Source of the DNA: Ricordea florida
Lineage: Eukaryota > Cnidaria > Anthozoa > Corallimorpharia > Ricordeidae
Direction of reading: 5' to 3'
DNA length: 64,000 nt
NCBI GenBank assembly: GCA_949710005.1
Contig: OX453272.1
Span: 45,406,146-45,470,145 of the forward strand
Shown piece after piece: positions 54,412 through 64,000 of the stretch (position 1 is the stretch's first letter; each line of letters starts with the position of its first letter). Both the position numbers and the translations under genes were made by a program. The notes beneath the pieces are model-generated. The model was given only the letters and a program-made list of their open reading frames with translations. It made no database searches and had not been told where the DNA came from.

Positions 54412-57400
54412 TTACTCTGTGTTAATTTGCAGTTTCTCAGCTATGGCTCTTATAAGTCTGCCTTGTGTGTCAATGGTGTCTTGGAGTTTTCTCATGCGTT
54501 GATCTTGTCTTTCTAGTATATGACGCTCATAGTTGTGCATGTCTTCAAAGCCGTCATCTGCTTTCACTCCAGAATTTTTATTTAGTAGATTGCCTATGAA
54601 ATCTTGACCTGCAACATCCATACCAGCAACGGCGATCCTTGCAAAATAAAAACGAAAACCTTACGTTCGGGAAACAGGGCGGGAAACGCAAAACATTATA
54701 AACTTAATGTATGGTCCCGAGGGAAAGAGTTAGTTTTGTTTTCCCTCGAGTCCTGACGTTTAGAGCCCCCGAGTCCTGATGATTCCCGAGACGATGTCGA
54801 GGGCAACAGCAGGACTCGAGAGAAAACAAAACTAACTAGTTTCCCGGGAGACCATACATTAGTGCTTTGTTATATGTTTAGAAGATCGCGCAATTTTTAC
54901 TTTAGTCATGCATTGATCACGTGCTGTTACAGTGTATCTTCGGCGCGCGGGTAACAAATGCGCAATTGTATCCCGGTCGGGATACATTTGAATTTGTCAG
55001 GGCCACGTGACCACGAATCGGCCAATCACAGTGCTCGTTTTGCTGAGTGAAAGCTTAGGCATATAACAAAGTTTCTTATAGCCAAGGATAAAATCAATAT
55101 TTGGCCAAGTAAAGTCGGAACACCACAGTTATTTCTGGCCTTAATTCGATATTACATGTTCAAACGAGTGCAATGCACACAGCAAAGCATAAACTACAGT
55201 ATCTCGATCATCATGCAGATGATTCGGTTTTGAGACCGCCATCAGCAAAAGAAATTAAATTTCCTCTCAATATAAAAGTGGTAAATCTTCAGACTTGGAA
55301 AATAACGCTACTTTTTGGCATTAGGTCTTTGTTTTGACTAAAGTATTGGTAAAAGTAGGTTAGGACGCACACGAGCCTTAAAGCCCGCCACACGGCCGGA
55401 GCTTATTCTGGTTGCAGTAGAATCTAGAGGCTGGGAGTATTGCTGCTCCCCCTGGATGGAATGCTAGTCTAAGGCAGGGTTACTCCTAACATTATATCGG
55501 TACCCATTTATCCTTACTTCCGGGTGGAGAGAGACAGAGTGGAGTTAAGTTTTTTGTTCATGCAAAGGCCAGAAACAACATAGTGCCATCGTTAGGGATC
55601 GAACTCCGGACCGCCTACTGCATTAAGTCCGAATTGCTAACCACTACACTACCGTGGCACACAACAAAGTGTTGTCAGACAGTGTGTCGAACAACCCAAG
55701 GAGAATATTGAAGACTATTGTTTGGCCTACACCCGTGCATACCCCAAAACTGAATAACACGTCATGAAAATCGCACAATTACCTCTTCAATAACGTGTTC
55801 TGATTTGGTTTAATCTCCCATGAACTCTTGTGTATGCGCTGTAAGATGAACTTTGGGTAAGACCTTTCCAGATTATCTACCAACAGCGCTTGATCCTGCA
55901 AAGAGCGTAAGCTCGCCGTCTTCTGAATGGAGCCAATATCGCCAACTGCGAGACCAACCTGACATGAAAAGATGAAATGTTGAAATTGCCGTGAATTGAA
56001 GACGATTAAAACAAAAGGAGCGAAAAAGATAGCTCGTTTTTTTCACTTCAGTTTCCCTTTTTCCAGTGCCTTGATATTCTTCTAAAAATGAAAGAAAATT
56101 ATGTTTAATAATCTTCCTCTTACCAGCAGATTCATCAGAGCCACAGAAACCATAAATGTAAACAGCAGGAACAGGACCCCAGTAAGCTCCGGAAATGGGA
56201 CGTAAACAATATTTGTACCCGGAACTGTACTGTTGTTTGCCACGTATCCAGCATAAGTGTCTGAATAGCCATAATCTCCCACCATCATCATACTCGTTTT
56301 AAGGAAAGCAAGCCATACAGACAAGAAATTGTCCTAAAAGAAGGGTGAAGAGAAAAACGTAAATTGCTAATATTCCTTGTACCAGCAAATTATTTGTCAA
56401 AAGACTAATTATTAATGCATGCATCGTTAATCGACATAAAACTGAGTCCGCAGACTATTTTAGGCCATTACCATCGGTCCGCATAAGAGAAAAACGAATC
56501 GCATTTAATGATAAAGGCTGTAGCTTTCTTGAATATATTTACTAATAAATAAATAAATGAGTAAATAAGGCATTGTTTCAGTTTTTTTTATTTTATTTAT
56601 TACTTTGTTTGTTTTTATTTTCTATTCCTTTGTTTGTTCATTTTTCCAATCGTTTCCTTTTTGAACAATCCCAGCCATTTTCATTTTCTATTTTCTATTA
56701 TTGTAACTTTTTTTCTCTTACCTGCTCCATAAAAAGAGTGTAAAACACCAAAGTATATCCGACAATGATGGAAGAGAAGATAAACATCACTTTGCTTAGT
56801 GTCGCTAGTACTTCCACGTACATAGAAACGTATAAACCGATGCCAACAATTCGACGAAGAGACAGCGTCAAGTTTATATAAGCTAACAATAAGCCAAGTA
56901 TCCCGGCAACCCACTGCCAGTCAGCTGGGCGGTCATGTGATATATACGGCACAATAAAACTGATGACCATCGCGATCATAAGCAGGTCAAGCAGGTTTGA
57001 CGGGTCCTTGATGTAGGAAATCCGAAGCCAAAAAAGCTGGACCATTTCCTTTATTAACTGAAAACCCATGAAAATCAAGATCAAGTGGGGTGTTAGAGCT
57101 GTTGGAATGATCGCTGTGTAGTCCTCCTTCTCATCCAATGTGTTGGTAAAACCAGTGAGTGACATTTTGATCTTGTCTCTTTCTGTTACGACGAGAACAG
57201 AAAACATAACGACAAACGTTGTAAATACCACGAAATTGAAAAGACTTATGAATTTTCCTAGTATCATCCATTTCCATCGCAAAAGCCCCTGTGTTAAAGT
57301 GTGATTCAGAAGTTTCTCTCGACAAGTAAGCGCCATGAAAGCTGGAGCAAAGAAAGTTTGTTTTCCTCCAAAGTTGACTGGATTCAGGAGAGACCAGTCA

Positions 57401-60400
57401 AAATTGACAGTGAAATCTTCATGCGCTGGGGGGTGGGGACTGTAAGTTATGCATTGATCCAACACAATCTCCGCCACATCTGGGAGCTTTTCTATCAACT
57501 TCTTCATGGGGCAGTTACCACTGACAGGGCAGTACTGTATAACTTCCTTCCACCTATGTTAATAGAAAATAATCACACATAATTACAAAGGAGTGAGCAA
57601 AGTAAACCCCAGAATGAATTTATCACCAAAATATGGCTCTGGTCACTCAGAAGGAAATAAGATATATAAAAAAATGAAAGTTTGACTTACATTCAGTTGA
57701 TCACTTCCTATAATTTATTGCTATACATAAACCCTAGTGTTTAACTGGAAAATAGACCACTTGTAATATTCATACAAAACTACATAATTTATGAACATTG
57801 AGTGACGTATTTTTGTATATTCTCACACGTGAAGATATGGATGACGCGATGGCAAGGTTTTTTTTTTTTGGTTCTAAGAAGGAAACTACACGATGTCGTG
57901 TAGAAATAAAATTTCTTTTCCCATAGTATTTCTTATATAATTTTCTGTTAGGTTAACTTTTTTTCCACCAGTTTGGATGAGATTCAACGAAGTGACCGAT
58001 GATCAGCTAGTCAAACAAACTCGATAAGTTAGACACGTAAGACTAGCAAAAATCTAAATACTAAAAAAACAACAAAAATGGAAACAACAGCGGAAGACAA
58101 ATTAATTCATAAACCTAGGTTTGAGAAGTAAGCTGGACAGCTTCGTTATTTCTGTTGCGAACGTTGAAAGGAGAGTACTTCAATCAAGGGGTGCTTCATT
58201 AATTCCTGGTTTATCAAAGTGTTTTAACACACCTTTCATGTTTAACAAGAATCTTGGCCACCTCATTGGCTCCCCATTCAATAGCGACGTCCAAACAAGT
58301 CATTTCAAGGTTGTTTCTAGCAGTGACATCAGCACCTTTGCTTAACAAAAACCTCAATATCTCCAAGCGACTGTGCCTGCAAGCAACATGAAGAGGTGTA
58401 TTCTGGTCCTCATCTTTTTCTTCTAACGTGCTTGGAAGTAGTGGATCCAGAAGGGCTTTGACAGCGTGCACGGAACCAGCCATCACTGCCAAGTGAAGTG
58501 CCGTGCAAGAGCGAGCATCTTTTAACGTAACATCAGCGCCTTTAGAAATCAGTTTTAAACACGTGCATCTGTAATATCAGAAATTATAAACAATGTTTTC
58601 ACAGGTTGAACGGCAAGCGATATTACAATTAACTTACTCAATACTATTGTATCATTTTTACTTCTGGTTACTGTATAGCCGTAACCTGCCCTGCTAGCTT
58701 GTGATATTCAGGGAGGTCCTAATAAAAAAAACGGAACAGAATTTCTCATACTCATATCTATAATTCATAAAAGAAAAAACAAAGAAAATCAAGCACCGAG
58801 ACGTGTTTTGATATCTGATGAACACGACTCAGCTCGTTTTTGCATCGTTAATTTTTCCTTCTGAAAAATTTTGCTCGAGGAACTACATAATAAACACGCG
58901 ATATAAGTGTTTCGTCACCTATCAAACGCCTTGAATTTTGTCAAAAATACTCATATAAAAAATTATCGTCAACTCTCTTCTCGGTCTTTATATGTAATGA
59001 AACACTGTATCAAATGATATCAAACATCAACATCAACACTGTATCAAACATCTTTAAGTGTCCAGTCTGACAACAGTACATACTCCAGTACATACTCCAG
59101 TACATACTCCAGTACATACTCCAGTACATACTCCAGTACATACTCCAGTACATACTCCAGTACATACTCCAGTACATACTCCAGTACATACTCCAGTACA
59201 TACTCCAGTACATACTCCAGTACATGCTCCAGTACATACTCCAGTACATACTCCAGTACATACTCCAGTACATACTCCAGTACATACTCCAGTACATACT
59301 CCAGTACATACTCCAGTACATACTCCAGTACATACTCCAGTACATACTCCAGTACATACTCCAGTACATACTCCAGTACATACTCCAGTACATACTCCAG
59401 TACATACTCCAGTACATACTCCAGTAATCCAAAGAACTGGATTGAAATTAAGAATACCAACTGAAACGAACAGTTGTCACTATAACTTCAACCGCCTCTT
59501 CAAAGTCCCCTCATTCCTCCCCCAGCGCAGCCTTTTTTAATTCTGATCTAAAGGAAGATATTTCTATAACAAAAGGTACTTATAAATTTTTTAATAGTTT
59601 AAAGGAGAATTGTAAATTATTCAAGATCAACTCCCTTCTCGCTTTAATTCCGCAATTCTAAAGGATATTTCATGAATGAACTTTTTTTATGTAAAACAAC
59701 GCAAAAATACTCACGGTTGTCTGTTCTTTGCAGCCAAATGGAGCGGCGTCATTCCATCGATCTGCCTGTCATTCAGAATTGCAAAAAACTGTTCATCTTT
59801 CGTTGAAAGTTCTTCCACGCAATGCAGGGAGCCGTTTTCAGCTGCAACGTGAAGTGGGGTCATCTCACGTGTGTCACGTCGCGACAATTGCTCTCCCTCG
59901 CGGAGAAGAATGTGCAAGATCTAAAAGAAATCCAAACGTGTGGTATTCAATGGAAATTATTTTTGTCCCTCTTGTCACATACTCTATCGGTATTACTGTT
60001 TCGTTAAAAATGTTTCTCAGTTTTCGCCATTTGCGAAGTGGTAGTCTTCCCTTGTGAGCACAGTCTTTTACTGCTTTTGATTTTTGCCTCTGATAAGACA
60101 GAAGGTGAAGAAAAAAGATCTAGACTAGACTTTTGTTTATTTACAAAAAGCCCTAGAATAGTATGGGGATTTCAATTACGAGTTTTTCCGAGACCACTCT
60201 CAGGTTAGAAGTGCAATGCAAAAGCCTGCCGAGGCTATAGGCGCTTAATTTTCAAGGAAGGAAAAAGTGTTAATAGGTAACTCTCCTAGGTAAACATACA
60301 GGTCCTTCATTACGCAAAGTTATGTTTTAAACCGTAGTTACCCATGAAATAGGTGTTCTGTAAGGATACCCCAAAAGTAGGTTTAGCCCACTAGTAGATC

Positions 60401-61444
60401 ATCACAATACGATATATAAAGGAGACGCCGCTTGAAGGACGGCTGGAAATAAAATTCACTATATTGCTGGACAGCGCTTCATAAAACCCCTTCCAGCTGT
60501 ACATATATAACAGCTCAGTAATCAAAGGCCTTACCATATATAGTCTTTCTTACGGCCTCTATACAAAAGTGGCTGGGCATGACATGTCACAGCCCCGTAA
60601 CAATGCTCCGCAAAGCGTCATTACGCCAGGAATTTGTAAAAAAAACATTTTTGAGTGCAATTTGGAAATGAGCAAAAGTAAACTTTTCAGAAACTAAAAT
60701 ATTGCACGAGTCCGTAGGAGAGTGTAATTTGTGGTCTGAAAAATCGACGCGTTGAAATTTTTGCATGTATTTATTATATAAATAGCCATTTCCCATGGAA
60801 ATCTCTAGTTGATAAAATGATGCTCACATATATGCATCATAAACATGATAATACTATTTAGGTAGTCCTGCTTTAGGTAAATAAGACTTCATGCATGTGG
60901 CACCAATTGCAGCCTTTGCATCTTCTATAATAGCAGCCACGTGGTTTCCTCCACAAATGTTTAAGAATCAACTGCCAGTTTTAATGTGGTTATCAATCAA
61001 TGTTATTGTAAGCCTCAAAAGTAAATAGTGGTGGTTGGAAGAGGTTACTACTTCAAATATTTTTTTTTATTTTGTACAAACAACTTAATTAATTTAGGCG
61101 TGAAATACTTTACCTGCGGATCTTCCAAGGCAGCGGCCATGTGCACTGCAGTACTAAAGTCCTTATCTGTTTGATCCAGCAATTCCTGCTTGTTTCTCTT
61201 CAGTAACCATTCAGCCATCTCAGGTTTTTTGTACTTGACAGCCAGATGAAGGCAGCTGCTAAAGGAAGCGTCTGTTGCCATCATGTTCGCACCGCGGTCT
61301 AATAAGACTTCCGCACTTTGTTGGCAGCCGTAAGCTACAGCAGCCAAGAAAGGTGTTAAGCCCATTGTTTCTTCTTTGGCTTCCATATCTGCTCCGTTGT
61401 CCATGAGAACCTCAACTACTCGACTGTGGTCAAATACGGCAGCA
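54412..61444 (-). CDS. TRPA1-like: TRPA1-like cation channel, copy 3 (3' seven exons visible)
   Basis: Exons, 5' to 3': 61444-61114, 59920-59715, 58568-58233, 57553-56722, 56333-56124, 55958-55783, 54637-54412. These correspond to exons 5-11 of copies 1 and 2, with the same lengths or multiples of three and the same phases. Exons 1-4 are not found up to 64,000; they lie further right or are lost. The visible part covers ankyrin repeats (AAVFDHSRVVEVLMDNGAD, NTPLHVACRHSR), pre-S1 (TYSPHPPAHEDF), S1-S5, pore and S6, the TRP-like region and the coiled coil ending EKLQINTE. The pore filter differs from the other copies: MMMVGDYGYSDTY, with Asp where they have Glu. No stop or frameshift was seen in any of the seven exons. 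Confidence 0.85.
54700..55070. repeat. Fold-back element, related to 40.9 kb
   Basis: The arms at about 54,705-54,765 and 54,810-54,865 mirror each other (ATGGTCCCGAGGGAAA, GTTTTGTTTTCCCTCGAG). The next 200 bases match 40,840-40,960 in inverse orientation. It lies in the last intron of TRPA copy 3. Confidence 0.65.
55365..55662 (-). mobile_element. tRNA-derived SINE
   Basis: On the - strand the head (55,660-55,583) has GTGCCAC ... TGGCAC ends that pair, an A box (TAGTGTAGTGGTTAGCA) and a B box (GAGTTCGATCC). It is followed by a conserved-looking body (GGTACCGATATAATG, CATCCAGGGGGAGCAGCAA). The body and the poor anticodon arm argue against a functional tRNA. Confidence 0.65.
59075..59422. repeat. 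12-base minisatellite, 29 copies
   Basis: AGTACATACTCC is repeated 29 times in tandem. I see only one variant unit (A to G at about 59,225). It lies in the intron between TRPA copy 3 exons 59920-59715 and 58568-58233. Because the unit is a multiple of three and has no stop in several frames, long spurious frames cover it on both strands. Confidence 0.97.
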
Positions 61445-62089
61445 CTGAAATAGCAATTGTACAAATGCACGTGTACTTTGGGGTTGTCAACTTTTGCTAA
61501 GGAACCTTAAAATTTGTCCCTCTTAGTGAGGTGCGAGACTCAGAGAAATAGTAGAACTAGACACTAGGGGTACATACGAAGTCCCACGTGAAATATTTTC
61601 TTTTATACCAATGATAAAAATACTTAAAACAAAATAGAAATAATAATGATAATAACATTAACAGACTGGAGTAAGCCACCTTGTCTAAGGAGTAAACATA
61701 GTAATAATAATATTAATAATAATAATAATAATAAGAGCACTCCGAGAGTGCAGACCTCCGATAGCACATTCGAGCCGCTAGCAAGGGTACTGATGTTACC
61801 GCATCATGTGACATATGGGCAGATGCAGAATTGAAAGATGCAAACATTTTAGTTTTGGTTTGAAGTTGATATGATGATTCTAGTGCGAATTATTGCGAAA
61901 TAATGATTTTTTTCGTTTTTCCGTGACCTTGATCTTGACCTTTGACGTAGATTCCCCAAAATTAAATCATTTCTAAGTTAGACCGTAGCCGATGTTTTGA
62001 TCAAGTTTGGTTGAATGATTGGTTGAACGGTGTGGACGGTAGGCTGCTAACATAAATAATCTTCGTCCATCGGGTTCGATGATGACCAG
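61445..62089. other. Intron or upstream sequence of TRPA copy 3
   Basis: No exon was recognised. There is an (AAT)n tract at 61,700-61,735. Confidence 0.4.
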
Positions 62090-62425
62090 GACATCAATTT
62101 GTTTTGCGATGGACACGACTGTGCCCGATGAGACCAATGCGGGCTAGGAAACACTTTCCACACTGGGGGCACTTAAAGTCTTCGTTTTGAGGAAGAGCTG
62201 CGCTTCTGGCTTTTCTCGCGGCACGTTTTATTCGCGCGTTCTCTATCTTCTTGAACTCGAATGTAACTGCTCCGGTAGCGGTAGTGGCTCTCCAGGAATT
62301 CCGATTTAGGGCCAGAGATTCCCAGGATGGCACATCGATTTCGAAAGATTTGAGTGACGCTTTAAGAACATCTTTGAAGCGCTTTTTCTGTCCACCTTGG
62401 GTGCGCTTACCACTGGCCAGTTGGA
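62090..62425 (-). mobile_element. LINE remnant: C-terminal zinc-finger region
   Basis: On the - strand the frame reads QGGQKKRFKDVLKASLKSF, then a Trp-containing stretch, an Arg/Lys-rich helix (RIKRAARKARSAALP) and a C2H2 finger (CPQCGKCFLARIGLIGHSRVH with C-x2-C and H-x3-H ligands). This order is familiar from the extreme C-terminus of some non-LTR retrotransposon polyproteins. No reverse-transcriptase core is attached. Confidence 0.6.
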
Positions 62426-62502
62426 CGGTAGGCTGCTAACATACAAATAAACGAACAAACAAATGCCGGTGAAAACATGACCTCCGTCCAACTCCGTTGG
62501 CG

Positions 62503-62504
62503 GA

Positions 62505-62550
<46 letters not shown>

Positions 62551-62551
62551 T
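62503..62551. repeat. (AAT)n microsatellite
   Basis: About sixteen AAT units next to the LINE remnant. Confidence 0.9.
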
Positions 62552-62879
62552 AGTATTAAAGATAAGTAACTGGAGAAGAACCAACTAGATGATATAGCTA
62601 ACGTCTGACAAAAGAAAAACGTCATCATAGCGCCTGTTGTCGTTGGTGTCCTTGAAACTGTATCAGTCAACTGTATTGAATACGTGAAGAGAATTGGTGT
62701 GAATGTAAGGTTGGAAGTGGTCCAGTAAATGGCTTTGTTGGGGACAGCAAAGATACTAAGGAAGTACTGTCTCTGCAGGAAGGAAAAAAAAGAGCCTTGA
62801 GACCCATGGTGACTTGTTGAAACCTGCTCTCAAGGGCTAAAACCAGACCCAACAGCATGTCTGAGCCTAGGTCTCATAT

Positions 62880-64000
62880 TGGTTCCATAGTGCTCATATT
62901 GGTTCCATACGAAGTGTATGTCAGACTTGAACAGACTTGGGTCCGACTCAAAGTTGGCGTGGCTGTGTACTAAGTGTATTTTTCCCAATTTGTCAACCAC
63001 CTTTCTCCTTGGTGAAACGGAATTTGGCCACGAAAACACCTACGACTTGTTATCAGACGAGAGCACTGTAGAAAGTGAACCAGGACCGCCTCTATTTACA
63101 TCAAGTCCAGTTTTCCCCCCTGCACGCCCGAAGTCCCGTGAATACAACCCACGGAGGAAGTTGAAGGTTCTGTCGCTCAATTGCAACGGGATCAAGAGTG
63201 GAAAAAAGAAATCAGAGTTCCATTCACTGCACGATCCCAATATCATTTTCGAATGCGAAAACAAAATCGACCCGAGCATCCCGACGTACTCAGTTCCCTG
63301 AAAATTACGAAATTTTCCGCAAGAACAGAACCCTCTTCGGCGGGGGCGTATTCGCGGCGGTTCGCAACGATGTCACCGCGGTGGACGAACGTGGCTTAGA
63401 TGTCGACGGCTGCGAAACTGTTACATGCTCGCTCCAGCTTGTAAAGCGCAAAAAGCTATTTCTCCCAAGCCTTTACCGCTAAGCCTTTACTTTCTAAAGT
63501 TATGGAGCACATAGTTTGCAGACACGTTACAAGTCATCTCTCTACGAATCATATTATAACGCATTTGGCACGGCTTTCAGCAAGGTCTCTCTTGTGAGAC
63601 TCAACTGATCTCGGTGATCCACGATTGGGCCACGATCAGGTACATGTTGTGTTCTTGGACTTTGGCAAGGCGCTTGACACGGTCCCCCATCAACGCCTCC
63701 TCTTGAAAGCGGAATACTACGGCATCAGAGGTAAGCTATTGGCCTGGCTCCGTGACTTCTTTACTGGTTGTAGGCAACGCGTTGTGGTAAACGGGTCTTG
63801 CTCGAACTCAGTGGTCCCCAGTGATTTCTGGCGTCCCTCAGGGCACAGTCCTAGGCCCAGTCCTATTCCTCTTATTCATCAACGACATGCCGTCTGGGCT
63901 GAAGTCGCACGTCAAGCTCTTTGCTGACGATAGCGTTTTATACCGCCCGATCAATGCACCTGGTGACCACGCTATTCTCCAAGAAGACCTACTCGTCCTG
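62880..64000 (+). mobile_element. LINE, endonuclease start joined to reverse transcriptase (runs off window)
   Basis: At about 63,150 the + strand frame enters an AP-endonuclease-like start (LKVLSLNCNGIKSG). It shifts frame near 63,300 (NRTLFGGGVFAAVRNDVTAV), then jumps, with most of the endonuclease missing, to a reverse transcriptase from 63,625 (VVFLDFGKALDTVPHQRLLL). After a frameshift near 63,815 it continues as VISGVPQGTVLGPVLFLLF and the catalytic FADD at 63,920-63,931. Multiple shifts and deletions show an inactive copy. CR1/Jockey-type is likely. Confidence 0.75.

Noticed and set aside
55583-55660. Functional tRNA gene on the - strand
   Set aside because: The A and B boxes and acceptor-like ends are present, but the anticodon and T arms pair poorly and a SINE body follows.
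59075-59422. CRISPR-like regular array
   Set aside because: There are no unique spacers; it is a simple 12-base tandem repeat in an animal intron.
59010-59540. Four long frames on both strands over the minisatellite
   Set aside because: The 12-base unit lacks stops in several frames, so they are artefacts of the repeat inside an intron.

Overview
The window looks like animal nuclear DNA, most likely from an anthozoan cnidarian (coral or anemone). The reasons are spliced minus-strand genes with 60-840 base exons and GT/AG borders, tRNA-derived SINEs, Penelope-like and LINE retroelements, many small inverted-repeat elements, and TRPA1-type channel genes of cnidarian character. Species was not determined.

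Region 1 (1 to about 8.8 kb) is unlike the rest. It is a dense, intron-free array of about twelve genes on the + strand, plus one convergent gene on the - strand. Gaps are 9 to 110 bases, most starts have an A-rich context ending in ATGG, and several gaps hold perfect stem-loops. Many products have hydrophobic segments and one is a SAP/Cys-His-repeat protein. I recognise no polymerase, integrase, protease or packaging ATPase. The array enters from beyond the left edge. I read it as part of an integrated virus-like element or a large DNA mobile element with no established name, and this is the best candidate for an undescribed system.

Region 2 (8.8 to 15.6 kb) has no host gene that I can see. 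It holds a decayed Penelope-type terminal repeat, a 5'-truncated LINE and several fold-back elements.

Region 3 (15.6 to 61.4 kb and beyond) carries three tandem TRPA1-like genes on the - strand. Copy 1 (15,587-32,014) and copy 2 (35,623-52,580) each assemble into 11 exons, keep reading frame through every junction, and would encode about 1126 and 1123 residues. Copy 3 (54,412-61,444) shows only its last seven exons; its 5' exons lie beyond the right edge or are lost. All share the same exon order and phases. The encoded order is ankyrin repeats, S1-S5, pore and S6, TRP-like segment, and a C-terminal coiled coil. Their introns and spacers hold two Penelope-like insertions with clear target duplications, a DNA transposon nested in one of them, pogo-like and Harbinger-like MITEs, SINEs, a 29-copy 12-base minisatellite and a CAA/CAG-rich tract of about 0.6 kb.

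Region 4 (61.5 to 64 kb) has two LINE remnants, one of which runs off the right edge, and (AAT)n microsatellites.

Protein family assignments come from reading the translations. No database search was possible.
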